A stretch of 38,333 bases of DNA, taken from the NCBI GenBank assembly GCA_027452145.1, contig DAIDHB010000202.1:1-38333 (forward strand), written 5' to 3'. Position 1 is the stretch's first letter, and each line of letters opens with the position of its first letter. Source of the DNA: Planctomycetales bacterium. GTDB taxonomy: Bacteria; Planctomycetota; Planctomycetia; Isosphaerales; Isosphaeraceae. The notes beneath the pieces were generated by a model. The model was not told the DNA's origin. It did no database searches and worked only from the letters and a program-made list of their open reading frames with translations. The position numbers and the translations under genes are program-made. Below, one piece after another: positions 1 through 8,283 of the stretch.

Positions 1-122
1 CCACCACGCAAGACTCGCTTCCGGCTGCTGGCCCGGCTCTACCGGACGGGATTGGTTACCCGCTGGGTTCCGATAAAAGGTTTCTCGTTTGTGCGATCCT
101 CCTTTTCCGAGCTTCTTGGCGC

Positions 123-1139
123 AAGGTCAGACCTAGTTTCATGCCACGACGCCTTCGCCTCCATTACTCCGGCGCGATCCATCACGTGATGGCCCGCGGC
201 AACGGCCGTCAGGACATCGTCCGGGACGACGACGACCGCCGCCGCCTCCAGGACCACCTCGGCCGCGCCGCCGTGCGTTGCTCCTGGCGGGTCTACGCCT
301 TCGTCCTCATGACCAACCATCTCCACGTCGTCTTCAAGACGCCCGAACCCAACCTCGCCCGCGGCATGCAGGGCTTCCTCTCGGCCTACGCCAACGCCTG
401 GGCGCGCCGCCACCGCTTCGCCGGCCACGTCTTCCAGGGTCGATACCGCACCGAGTTGGTCGAGGACGAGAGCTACCTCTGGACGGTGACCCGCTACGTC
501 CACCTCAACCCGGTCCGCGCCCGGACTGTCGAGCATCCCGCCGCATGGGCCTGGTCGAGCTATCCGGGCTACGCGCACCGGGGGAGGCGGCTGGATTGGG
601 TGGCCTACGACGAATTGCTGGCGTCGTGGGGCGGCGAGTTCGGCGGGTCGGATCCGGCCGCGGCGTATCGCCGGTTCGTGACCGCGGGCCTGGCCGAGCC
701 GCCCGAGCCGCCGTGGAAGGCGGCGCACCAGGGCTGGATCCTGGGGAGCCGGGTGTTCGCCGATCAGGTGGGGGCGATGGTCCGGGGCGAGGCGCGGCGC
801 GACCTGCGGCGGGAGTCGCGGCTGGCGCGTGGGCACTCGCTGGAGCGGGCCCGCGAGGTGGTCTGTGCGGCATACGGGATCGTGGCATCGGAGCTGGGAC
901 GGCGGGGGAGTCGCCACCCGGCGCGGGCGGCGTTGGCCTACCTGGCGCGGCGGTGTACGGCGGCGACCAACGCGGAGCTGATGGGGGTGCTGGGCGTCTC
1001 GCGGCCGGAGAGCGTGCCGAACCTGACGCGGCGGTACGCGTCGTGGCTGTCGTCCGACGCCGATGTCCGCCGCGATTACCGACGGTTGGAGGATGAACTG
1101 GACGGGCCATCGACCAGCATCGAGGGTCAGAGCTGACCC
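123..1139. repeat. Short palindromes flanking the transposase gene
   Basis: A small palindrome AGGTCAGACCT (124-134) lies just before the transposase start. A hairpin GGGTCA-gagc-TGACCC (1124-1139) lies at its end and includes the stop codon. Both carry GGTCAGA. REP-associated transposases are often bracketed by short palindromes that they recognise, so these could be the element ends. The motifs are short and this reading is an inference. Confidence 0.4.
141..1136 (+). CDS. REP-associated tyrosine transposase (Y1 family)
   Basis: A 331-residue single-strand DNA transposase of the IS200/REP (RAYT) type, which cuts and rejoins DNA at palindromic sites through a tyrosine. The HUH motif is visible as His60-x-His62 in the MTNHLHVV block, and Tyr83 in SAYANAWARR is the likely nucleophile. 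The conserved block VTRYVHLNPVRA (about residues 120-131) is typical of the family. The last ~110 residues form a DnaA-C-like helix-turn-helix region (RGHSLERAREVV onward), as in the longer members of this family. It stands alone without a partner tnpB and appears intact. The ATG at 141 is chosen because the family domain starts within a few residues of it; no strong ribosome site is seen. Such genes are usually single-copy and domesticated rather than active insertion sequences. Confidence 0.9.
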   Translation: MPRRLRLHYSGAIHHVMARGNGRQDIVRDDDDRRRLQDHLGRAAVRCSWRVYAFVLMTNHLHVVFKTPEPNLARGMQGFLSAYANAWARRHRFAGHVFQGRYRTELVEDESYLWTVTRYVHLNPVRARTVEHPAAWAWSSYPGYAHRGRRLDWVAYDELLASWGGEFGGSDPAAAYRRFVTAGLAEPPEPPWKAAHQGWILGSRVFADQVGAMVRGEARRDLRRESRLARGHSLERAREVVCAAYGIVASELGRRGSRHPARAALAYLARRCTAATNAELMGVLGVSRPESVPNLTRRYASWLSSDADVRRDYRRLEDELDGPSTSIEGQS

Positions 1140-1326
1140 CGTCGGAATGGACGGGCCCTGGCCCGGGGGGGTCGCGCCCTCGGAACGGAGGATCAGAAGC
1201 CGATTCGTATCACGACGCTTTCCTCCTCCCGGATTCGCATGTTGCCGCCGCATCGACCTCCATCTGGATGCGGGCGCATGCCGCTTCACGGCGACGGGTC
1301 CACACGCGACCGCTATCTTCCGAGAC

Positions 1327-2196
1327 TCACTTGTTCTCGTCGATGAAGTCCTTGATGAGGTTCCTCTCCGCTGTCGAGACCTTGTTGAGCGCGTCGGAGA
1401 TCGCGACCAGCTTGTTGTTGGCCCACTTCGCCACGGCCTCGAGCAGGCCGTAGTAATGGATCTCGGACGGGTCCGGCGCGTTGAGGCAATCGAGATACTG
1501 CTCGAAGTCCGATCCGCCGGCCGAGCATCGGATCTTGTACCGGATCACGTCACCGACGTGCTTGCCGTCGCCGTTGTTCATGAGCGACGCGGTCACCTTC
1601 AGCTCGAACTGGTCCTCGCTCCGGTACATGTGCAAGGCGCTCTCGATCGCCAGTTGCTCGGAGTTGTTGCCCTTGACCGCGGCGACGATGTTGCCCGCAT
1701 TGTCGGCCCCGCCGAGGGAGTGGGCGACCAGGTGACACCATTCCCAGGGCAAGGTGACGTCGAGCCCCGCATTCGCGTTCCGCCCGGAGACCCAGGTCGC
1801 GTATGCCAGGGCCGATCGCTTGGCCCCGGTGAGGTTCTGCATCGCCGTATCCATCCCCTGGTTGGTCGTACGGCGGGAATAGCACCGGAACGTCGGCAGC
1901 AACATCCACCCCTGCGCGGGCTTCAACTTGTGGCTCGAGCCGATATAGGAATTCTTCAGGGTCGACTGGCCGCGCGTGCTCGCCGTGAAACGCACGTTAT
2001 TCGCGAAGTTCACCCGCCCGTAGATGGGGGGCAGCGTGAACATCCCGGCCGGGAGGATCGAAACCTCTCCCGAATTGGCATCCACGGTGTAGCAGTTGTA
2101 TCGGCCGAGCCGGTCACGGGCGAAGATGGTCGATGAGTTGGGACGCCGGTAGAAATGGGTGGCGTCGAAGATGGTGTTTCGCCTTCGCTTGGGCAT
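1327..2196 (-). CDS. Putative beta-beta-alpha-metal nuclease (possible T6SS effector)
   Basis: A 289-residue protein of otherwise unknown family. Residues 151-181 (WEWCHLVAHSLGG, then NIVAA and GNNSEQ) resemble the core of DNA/RNA non-specific endonucleases of the Endonuclease_NS_2 type. In that reading His155 would be the catalytic histidine and Asn177/Asn178 the metal-site asparagine. There is no signal peptide or membrane segment. The start at 2196 is supported by AGGAG seven to eight bases upstream, although the frame stays open much further up. It is transcribed away from tssA, separated from it by 640 bp, and no small immunity-like gene lies beside it. A role as secreted T6SS cargo is inferred from position and fold only. 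A house-keeping or prophage-derived nuclease is the alternative. Confidence 0.5.
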   Translation of the reverse strand: MPKRRRNTIFDATHFYRRPNSSTIFARDRLGRYNCYTVDANSGEVSILPAGMFTLPPIYGRVNFANNVRFTASTRGQSTLKNSYIGSSHKLKPAQGWMLLPTFRCYSRRTTNQGMDTAMQNLTGAKRSALAYATWVSGRNANAGLDVTLPWEWCHLVAHSLGGADNAGNIVAAVKGNNSEQLAIESALHMYRSEDQFELKVTASLMNNGDGKHVGDVIRYKIRCSAGGSDFEQYLDCLNAPDPSEIHYYGLLEAVAKWANNKLVAISDALNKVSTAERNLIKDFIDENK

Positions 2197-2836
2197 TGTG
2201 AGACTCCTGGTATCCCGTGCGGTCGTCGATCCAAGTGGCGTCGTCCGCGACCGCGAGGTCTCTTGGGCTTCCGGCGGCCGCTCGCGCCCGTCGATGAACT
2301 GAGCGGTTCGCCACCTGTCAGGGTGCAGGGAGGAGCGACATCGCAACGCTCGAGCCGCCCGGCGCCCTCCAACCGGCGGGTCGAGCGATTCGCCGCGACG
2401 GAGAGCGGGGCGATAGGACCGGCTCGATCGTCGAGAAGGTCGCTCGCCGCGACCCTCCGACATGAGGAGATCGCCGTTTGCCGCCCGCGCCGGACGGCCC
2501 GGGACGTCGTTTTTTTCGAGCGGGTCCGCCGGGAGCGATCCGCCCCCGACCGCGCCGCCGCCCGAGTCGCCCGCACGGAGGGCCCGCCCGATCGTCGGAC
2601 CCTTGGCTCGGGGGGATGATAGTCTTGCCCCTGCCCATCGCGGTCGTCGCGAGCGGTCGGCCGATTCCGCCCGAGACGCCGTCGTCCAGGTCCTTGCCCT
2701 GATCCGCGCGAGCCCGTAGGATCGGACCGGTCGCGGGCTCGGGGCGGGACCCGCGATGGTCGTGTAGTCCGCCCTGCGACGGTCCCTCCGCCGGCGCACC
2801 GGTCCGGTTCCCGGCTTGAACCCTATCAGGATGCCG
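2197..2836. other. Divergent intergenic region before tssA
   Basis: About 640 bp between the minus-strand nuclease-like gene and tssA. It should hold the promoters for both directions. Open frames crossing it have no recognisable protein and look like high-GC artefacts. I see a T7 run near 2510 and a weak CGCGGG/CCCGCG hairpin near 2732-2755, but no convincing promoter hexamers. Confidence 0.5.
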
Positions 2837-3910
2837 ATGTCCTCGAATCCCATCCTCGATATCGACGCGCTGCTCGCCCCGATCCCGGGCGATTCCCCCG
2901 GCGGGGGCTCCGTCCCGTTCGCGGTCCGCGAGAAGTTCGAGCAACTCCGCAAGGAGGTCGACCCGGACGACTACGACAAGAACGATCCGAGGCGCCCGGA
3001 TACCGCCCAGAAGGCCGACTGGGCCGGTGTCGTGGAGCTCTCCGAGCAGACCCTGGCCGAGACGTCCAAGGACATGCTGGTCGCCGCCCGGCTGACCGAG
3101 GCGCTCGTCAAGGAGCACGGCTTCGCCGGGCTGCGCGACGGCCTGCGGTTGATGCGGCGGATGGTCGCGGAGTGCTGGGACCGGCTCAACCCGGCGATCG
3201 AGAGCGAGGACGACGTCGAGGTGCGGATCGGTCCGCTGCACTGGCTCGACGAGGCGGACCGCGGGGCCCGCTTCCCCATAACGCTGCGCCAGGTGCCGAT
3301 GCTCCGCGGCGGCAAGGGGTCGTTTAGCTGGTTCGAGTGGAAGGATTCCCAGAGCGGCAAGAGCAAGATCTCGCCGGCCGACATCGAGTCGGCCCTCCAG
3401 GAGATGCCGCGCGAGGCGTGCGAAACGCAATTCGAGGACCTGAAGGAGAGCGTGCACGAGCTGGACGCCCTGACCACGGCGCTGCGGGAGCGGGCCGGGG
3501 AGAAGTACGCGCCGGCACTCTCGGGCCTCCGCCAGGCGATCGGCGAATGCTACTCGCTGGCCCGGCAGATCCTCGAGCGCAAGGGGCCGACGCCTGGCCA
3601 GGCCGGGGATTCGGGGGGAGGCGACGAAGCGGACGACGGGCGATTCGAGTCCGGTGCAGGGGACGGGGGTTCGTTCGTCGGCCGGCAGGTGGCCTCGCGA
3701 GCACAGGTGTACCGTCAGCTCGCGCAGGCCGCGGCGCTGCTCCAGCAGATCGAGCCGCACAGCCCGATCCCGTACCTGATCAATCGAGCCGTCGAGCTGG
3801 GGGCGCTGCCGTTCCCCGAATTGATGCGGGCGCTGATCCGCGATGCGGACGTGCTCGAATCGATGAGCCGAGAACTTGGGATCAAGACGCCGGAGTCGGA
3901 CGAGGAGTGA
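2837..3910 (+). CDS. tssA: Type VI secretion protein TssA (ImpA family)
   Basis: TssA caps and guides assembly of the T6SS tail, linking baseplate and growing sheath in the cytoplasm. The 357-residue product has the ImpA N-terminal domain: SPGGGSVPFAVREKFEQLRKE close to the start, then DWAGVVELSEQTLAETSKDMLVAARLTEAL. A Gly/Asp-rich linker follows (about residues 255-285). The C-terminal helical block QVYRQLAQAAALLQQIEPHSPIPYLINRAVELG is the one seen in short TssA proteins. The ATG at 2837 is preferred because AGG sits six bases upstream; ATG 2831 and TTG 2816 are in frame. It opens the plus-strand T6SS set but is separated from tssB by 523 bp, so it may have its own transcript. Confidence 0.9.
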   Translation: MSSNPILDIDALLAPIPGDSPGGGSVPFAVREKFEQLRKEVDPDDYDKNDPRRPDTAQKADWAGVVELSEQTLAETSKDMLVAARLTEALVKEHGFAGLRDGLRLMRRMVAECWDRLNPAIESEDDVEVRIGPLHWLDEADRGARFPITLRQVPMLRGGKGSFSWFEWKDSQSGKSKISPADIESALQEMPREACETQFEDLKESVHELDALTTALRERAGEKYAPALSGLRQAIGECYSLARQILERKGPTPGQAGDSGGGDEADDGRFESGAGDGGSFVGRQVASRAQVYRQLAQAAALLQQIEPHSPIPYLINRAVELGALPFPELMRALIRDADVLESMSRELGIKTPESDEE

Positions 3911-4433
3911 GGGTGCATGGCCCCGGGCCCGGCGTGAGAGGCCGAATTCCGGGAGGCCGGAGTCACGAAACGCGGCCTTGCCGTAGAGACAATGGCTGGT
4001 CAAGAGAGAATGGGCCAGCCGCAGGGCCGAGCGGGCGACACATCACCTCCGCCGGCCACGAGGATAACTGGACCGGCGGGCGGCGTCCCGATAGCCGGGG
4101 CGAGCCCGCATCCAGCCGCGTCACCGCGGCCCGAAACAGACACGATCGTCCGCAATGAGCCGCCGATCGAGCGGCCCTGCGAAGACTTGCAGGAAATGTT
4201 GTCCGGCCCGGCGGGTTTTCGGAAATATCCTTGCAGGGGCCTTCAGGCGTTCGTATCCTGCTTGCTGGCGGGCGATCGTGCGGCGATGCCGGACCGTCGA
4301 GACACTGACCCGAACGTCTGGGACGACGCGGTGGGCCCGGATCGACTCACTCGATCGAGGCGAAAGAACGACGATCGGCCATCCCAGGGTGGCGGCGGGC
4401 GCGTCGGGAACGCGGCTTTGAGGGGGGGTTGCC
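3911..4433. other. Intergenic region tssA-tssB
   Basis: About 520 bp without a credible gene; reading frames here code for arginine- and cysteine-rich sequence with no family resemblance. The only structured signal I see is a possible promoter at 4231-4259 (listed separately). A GAGGGGGGG run at about 4420-4428 serves as the tssB ribosome site. Confidence 0.5.
4231..4259 (+). promoter_or_regulatory. Candidate promoter for tssBC
   Basis: TTGCAG (4231-4236), a 17-base spacer and TATCCT (4254-4259) give a sigma70-like layout in an AT-richer patch, about 175 bases before the tssB start. The hexamers match consensus at only three and four positions, so this is a tentative call based on spacing and location. 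Confidence 0.3.
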
Positions 4434-4973
4434 ATGTCGAGCATGCAAACGAAGTTGGATCGCGTGCGGCGGCCGCGGGTACAGATCAAATACGAAGTGG
4501 ATACGAACGGCGCGATGCAAAAGGTCGAGCTCCCGTTCGTCGTCGGCGTGCTCGCCGACCTCTCCGGGCAGCCGGCTACCCCGCTGGGTCCGCTCAAGGA
4601 GCGGAAGGCGGTGAACATCGACCGCGATAACATCAACGACGTCCTTGCCAAGGCGACGCCGCGGGTGGCGATGAAGGTCCAGAACCGGCTGACGGATGAG
4701 GACACGAAGCTGGCCGTCGAGCTGAAGTTCAAGTCGATGGACGACTTCGAGCCCGCGCGGATCGCCGAGCAGGTCCCCGCGCTCAAGGAATTGCTGGCGA
4801 TGCGGCTCCAGCTCACGCAGTTGCTGAGCAAGATGGAGGGCAACGACAAGCTCGACCGGCTGCTGGGCGACGTGCTGGCGAACACTGACCGGGCGCGCGA
4901 GCTGGCCAGGCAGATGGGCATCAGCGAGGCGGACGATTCCACGACGGAAACCCCTGAAGCGGAGGCGAAGTGA
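4434..4973 (+). CDS. tssB: T6SS contractile sheath small subunit TssB (VipA/ImpB)
   Basis: The 179-residue small sheath protein pairs with TssC to build the contractile sheath around the Hcp tube. Family blocks are plain: RVQIKYEVDTNGAMQKVELPF near the N-terminus, VVGVLADLSGQP (about 36-47), then the KAVNIDRDNINDVLAKATP segment and the DFEPARIAEQVPALKELLAMR helix that contacts TssC. The short acidic tail is variable in the family. A purine-rich stretch ending nine bases before the ATG gives a ribosome site. The stop codon shares one base with the tssC start, so the two sheath subunits are translationally coupled, as expected for proteins needed in equal amounts. Confidence 0.95.
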   Translation: MSSMQTKLDRVRRPRVQIKYEVDTNGAMQKVELPFVVGVLADLSGQPATPLGPLKERKAVNIDRDNINDVLAKATPRVAMKVQNRLTDEDTKLAVELKFKSMDDFEPARIAEQVPALKELLAMRLQLTQLLSKMEGNDKLDRLLGDVLANTDRARELARQMGISEADDSTTETPEAEAK

Positions 4974-6460
4974 TGAGCACGGGGACCCAGCAAGCCCAGG
5001 CCGCCGAGGCCGCCGCACAGACCGCGGAAGTGCCCGACCTCCTCTCGCAGGTGATCGCCGCAACCCGGCCTCAGACCGACGTCGAGCAGGAGCGCGCCAA
5101 GGACTATTTCCGGCAGTTCCTCGAGCATGCCGTCAAGCCCGGGCAGGTCGTCAGCAAGGACGTCGAGAAGAACATCAAGACCTGGATCGCCGAGATCGAC
5201 CGCAAGCTCTCGGCGCAGTTGAACGAGATCCTCCACGACCCCGGGCTTCAGCAGCTCGAGTCGACCTGGCGGGGGCTGCACTATCTGGTGCAGCAGTCGG
5301 AGACCGGCGAGACCCTCAAGATCCGCGTGCTCAACGTCAAGAAGCAGGAGCTGTTCAAGGACCTCGAGCGTGCGGTCGAGTTCGACCAGAGCAGCCTGTT
5401 CAAGAAGATCTACGAGGAGGAGTACGGCCAGCTCGGCGGCCAGCCGTACGGGATGCTGATCGGCGACTACGAGTTCGGCCGTCATCCCGAGGACGTCAGC
5501 CTGCTCAAGATGATCTCGGGGGTGGCCGCCGCCGCGCACGCCCCTTTTATCTCCAACGCGAGCCCGAAGCTCTTCGGGTTCGACAGCTTCACCGAGCTCC
5601 CGAATCCGCGCGACCTGGCCAAGATCTTCGACTCGGTCGAGTACGCGCCGTGGAAGTCGTTCCGCGATTCGGAGGACAGTCGCTACGTGGCATTGACCAT
5701 GCCGCGGGTGCTGGCCCGTCTCCCCTACGGCCAGGATTTCAAGCGGGTCACCGAGTTCAACTTCGAGGAGCAGGTCAACGGCAAGGAGCACCACACCTAC
5801 CTGTGGATGGGAGCAGCCTGGGCCTACGGTGCGCGGATGACCGATGCCTTCGCGCAGGACGGGTGGTTCGCCCGCACGCGGGGCGTGCTAGGCGGAGGCA
5901 AGGTCGAAAACCTGCCGGTGCACACCTTCCCGACCGACGATGGAGACGTCGCGATGAAGTGCCCGACCGAGATCGCCATCTCCGACCGCCGCGAGTTCGA
6001 GCTGTCGAACCTCGGCTTCCTGCCGCTGTTGCACAGCAAGGGGAGCGACTTTGCGGTCTTCATGGGGACGCAGTCGTGCCAGAAGCCCAAGACGTACTTC
6101 GACCCGCTCGCCAACGCGAACGCGGAGCTGTCGACCAAGATCAATCTGCTGATGTGCGTGTCGCGGTTCTCGCATTACCTCAAGGTGATGGCGCGGGACA
6201 GGATCGGGTCGTTCATGGAGCTCTCCGACTGCGAGCGGTGGCTGAACGAGTGGATCGGCAACTACGTCGTGTCGAATCCCCAGAGCGTGGGTGACAAGAC
6301 GAAGGCCGAGAAGCCGTTGTCGGAGGCGAAGATCGAGGTCCGACCGGTGAAGGGCAAGCCCGGCTACTACGAGGCTGTGGCCCGGCTCCGCCCGCACTTC
6401 CAGCTCGAGGCCCTCTCGGCTTCGATGCGCCTGGTCGCCGAGGTTCCGCAGAAGTCGTGA
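4973..6460 (+). CDS. tssC: T6SS contractile sheath large subunit TssC (VipB/ImpC)
   Basis: A 495-residue large sheath subunit, normal in length. Diagnostic segments include LESTWRGLHYLVQQSETGETLKIRVLNV, YGMLIGDYEFGRHPEDVSLLKMISGVAAAAHAPFI, the WKSFRDSEDSRYVALTMPRVLARLPYG stretch, and a C-terminal block ending HFQLEALSASMRLVAEVP. With TssB it forms the helical sheath whose contraction propels Hcp. The ATG at 4973 has GGAGG seven bases upstream; GTG at 4970 is in frame but too close to that site. The tssB TGA overlaps the ATG by one base. A 377-bp gap separates it from hcp. Confidence 0.96.
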   Translation: MSTGTQQAQAAEAAAQTAEVPDLLSQVIAATRPQTDVEQERAKDYFRQFLEHAVKPGQVVSKDVEKNIKTWIAEIDRKLSAQLNEILHDPGLQQLESTWRGLHYLVQQSETGETLKIRVLNVKKQELFKDLERAVEFDQSSLFKKIYEEEYGQLGGQPYGMLIGDYEFGRHPEDVSLLKMISGVAAAAHAPFISNASPKLFGFDSFTELPNPRDLAKIFDSVEYAPWKSFRDSEDSRYVALTMPRVLARLPYGQDFKRVTEFNFEEQVNGKEHHTYLWMGAAWAYGARMTDAFAQDGWFARTRGVLGGGKVENLPVHTFPTDDGDVAMKCPTEIAISDRREFELSNLGFLPLLHSKGSDFAVFMGTQSCQKPKTYFDPLANANAELSTKINLLMCVSRFSHYLKVMARDRIGSFMELSDCERWLNEWIGNYVVSNPQSVGDKTKAEKPLSEAKIEVRPVKGKPGYYEAVARLRPHFQLEALSASMRLVAEVPQKS

Positions 6461-6837
6461 GTGGGGCGGCGGGCCTCAGCGGCCCTGCCGGCGGTGGTCC
6501 CCGGGCTGGCCCCGATCTCTTCGGCCGTCGGGCCTTGAGGACCACCGACAGACCCCACGAGGTGGAGAGTGCCTTCCCCACGCGGCCCCGTGCCGGCGTC
6601 GCGAGCTTGCGGTGGGGGAATGGCTGGCGTGCGCACCCCACCGGACGGGGCACTCGGATCCGGTCGCTTCGAGCCGAGTGAGCCGAGGGGTGCAGGCGGA
6701 CGTCGATCGCAGGCGGCCGGGAGGACTCCCTCCGGATTCGCCCGCCGGCGACGTCCCGCGTCCGTTCCGGACCGCAGGTCGTTTTCCGATAGTCCGAAGA
6801 TACTCAGGTCTAAACCGCATTCGCGGGGGAGAATCCA
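6461..6837. other. Intergenic region tssC-hcp
   Basis: 377 bp with no credible gene. The last 60 bases are noticeably AT-richer (around 6780-6820), as expected for a promoter driving the abundant tube protein, but I cannot assign hexamers with good spacing. A GGGGGAGA ribosome site precedes the hcp ATG. Confidence 0.4.
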
Positions 6838-7323
6838 ATGGCAGTCGACATGTTCCTGAAGTTCACGCCCGACCTGAAGGGCGAGTCGAGGGACGACAAG
6901 CACAAGAACGAGATCGACGTGCTGTCCTGGAGCTGGGGGATGTCGAATAGCGGCACCGCCCATGTCGGCGGCGGCGCCGGCGCCGGCAAGGTCAACGTGA
7001 ATGACCTCAGCCTGACCAAGTATGTGGACAAGGCGTCGCCGGACCTGATGCTCGCCTGCTGCAACGGCAAGCACTACGATTCGGCGCTCCTGACGGTCCG
7101 CAAGGCCGGGGAGAAGCCGCTGGAATACATCAAGATCACGATGGACGAGGTGATGATCACCTCGGTCTCGACCGGCGGCTCCGGCGGCGAGGACCGTCTC
7201 ACGGAGAACGTCAGCCTCAACTTCGCCAAGGTGAAGGTGGAGTACGTCGAGCAGACGGCCAAGGGCGGCGAGGGCGACAAGCCGAGCATGACGTACAACA
7301 TCGCCGAGAACAAGAAGGAGTGA
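6838..7323 (+). CDS. hcp: T6SS tube protein Hcp (TssD)
   Basis: Hcp stacks as hexameric rings to form the inner tube and can carry effectors in its lumen; it is exported on firing. The 161-residue product matches the family in length and pattern: MFLKFTPDLKGESRDDKHKNEIDVLSWSWG at the N-terminus (residues 5-34), YIKITMDEVMITSVSTGG (about 97-114) and ENVSLNFAKVKVEY (123-136). The GGGAGAA purine stretch just before the ATG is a good ribosome site. It is preceded by its own long gap and followed by two strong hairpins, which fits a separately and highly expressed gene inside the cluster. There is no C-terminal fused toxin domain. Confidence 0.95.
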   Translation: MAVDMFLKFTPDLKGESRDDKHKNEIDVLSWSWGMSNSGTAHVGGGAGAGKVNVNDLSLTKYVDKASPDLMLACCNGKHYDSALLTVRKAGEKPLEYIKITMDEVMITSVSTGGSGGEDRLTENVSLNFAKVKVEYVEQTAKGGEGDKPSMTYNIAENKKE

Positions 7324-7355
7324 TCGGGATGGGCCGGCGGGTTGCCGGCGAGATA

Positions 7356-7378
7356 CGGGGGCGTCGGGAGCGCCCCCG
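7356..7378 (+). terminator. Hairpin downstream of hcp (first)
   Basis: CGGGGGCG and CGCCCCCG form a perfect 8-bp stem around a seven-base loop, 33 bases after the hcp stop. No T-run follows, so it may be a partial terminator or an mRNA-stabilising structure rather than a full stop. Confidence 0.5.
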
Positions 7379-7390
7379 CGACCATGACCT

Positions 7391-7416
7391 GGGCCGCCGA
7401 CCCGCGTCGGCGGCCC
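7391..7416 (+). terminator. Hairpin downstream of hcp (second)
   Basis: GGGCCGCCGA and TCGGCGGCCC form a perfect 10-bp stem around a six-base loop, immediately after the first hairpin and about 48 bases before the tagJ start. As with the first, no T-run follows. Together they could lower read-through from hcp into the less abundant accessory and baseplate genes. Confidence 0.5.
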
Positions 7417-7463
7417 GATGACGTACCGAACGGGCTGCGATCGTCTTGAACCGAGGTGGTCCC

Positions 7464-8258
7464 ATGAACGCGACCGAACTCTACAAGGCCGGACGGCTCG
7501 GGGATGCGATCGCCGCCCAGGCCCAGGAGGTGGACGCGCACCCGGCCGATGGCGGGAGGCGGCTCTTCCTGGTCGAGCTGCTGGCGTTCTCCGGCGATCT
7601 GGACGGCGCCGGCCGCCAGATGGAGTTGATCCGATTCGAGGACCCGGCGGTGGAGGTCGCGGCCGCGGGCTACCGCGGCCTGCTCGAGTCCGAACGGGCC
7701 CGTCGTGACGTCTTCGCCGGGGGCATGGTACCCGGATTCTTCGGAGAGCCGGCCGAGCACCTGCGCCTGCGGCTCGACGCGGTCAATCGCCTGCGCGAGG
7801 GGCGGCCGGACGAGGCGTCCGAGGCCCTTGCCCGCGCGAACGAGGCCATGCCGAGTATCGGCGGCCGGCTCAACGGCCGGCCCTTTACCTCGTTCCGCGA
7901 CGCCGACGACCTGTTCGCGGGCGTCCTGGAGGTGATGGCCCACGGCCGCTATTTCTGGGTCGGGCTGGAGCAGGTGCGGCTGGTGGCGATGAACCCGCCG
8001 CGGTTCCCCCGCGACCTGCTGTTCATCCCGGCGCGTCTCGAGCTCGAGGAGGAACACGGAGAGGTCTTCCTGCCCGCCCTCTACCCGGGCTCGCACCAGG
8101 ATCCCGACGACCAGATCAAGCTCGGTCGGATGACCGACTGGAAGGACGTCGGGGGTGCCGTGCTGGGTGTCGGCCTGCACACGTTCCTCCGTGACGACGA
8201 CGCCGTCGGCCTGCTAGAATGGCGGGAATGGCGATCGGATCCGGGACCGGCGGAATGA
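7464..8258 (+). CDS. tagJ: T6SS accessory protein TagJ (ImpE family)
   Basis: A 264-residue ImpE/TagJ protein. Characterised members bind the sheath subunit TssB and influence its handling by the ClpV ATPase. The N-terminal half is helical and TPR-like (ELYKAGRLGDAIAAQAQEVDAHPADGGRRLFLVELLAFSGDLDGA). The C-terminal ImpE signature is clear in FTSFRDADDLFAGVLEVMAHGRYFWVGLEQ and in PRDLLFIPARLELEEEHGEVFLPALYPGSH. The ATG at 7464 is chosen for GAGG seven bases upstream; TTG at 7446 is in frame but has no such site. It lies between hcp and tssE. No clpV gene is in the window, so its usual partner must be elsewhere. Confidence 0.9.
   Translation: MNATELYKAGRLGDAIAAQAQEVDAHPADGGRRLFLVELLAFSGDLDGAGRQMELIRFEDPAVEVAAAGYRGLLESERARRDVFAGGMVPGFFGEPAEHLRLRLDAVNRLREGRPDEASEALARANEAMPSIGGRLNGRPFTSFRDADDLFAGVLEVMAHGRYFWVGLEQVRLVAMNPPRFPRDLLFIPARLELEEEHGEVFLPALYPGSHQDPDDQIKLGRMTDWKDVGGAVLGVGLHTFLRDDDAVGLLEWREWRSDPGPAE
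8191..8220 (+). promoter_or_regulatory. Possible internal promoter before tssE
   Basis: GTGACG, an 18-base spacer and TAGAAT (8215-8220) lie inside the end of tagJ, 64 bases before tssE. TAGAAT matches the -10 consensus at five of six positions. It is inside coding sequence, so it could be chance. Confidence 0.2.
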
Positions 8259-8283
8259 CCACCCGGGGAGGCCCGCAACGACC

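Noticed and set aside
3992..4433. Possible small gene between tssA and tssB
   Set aside because: The frames there are Arg/Cys-rich, lack ribosome sites and overlap the tssB start in another frame.
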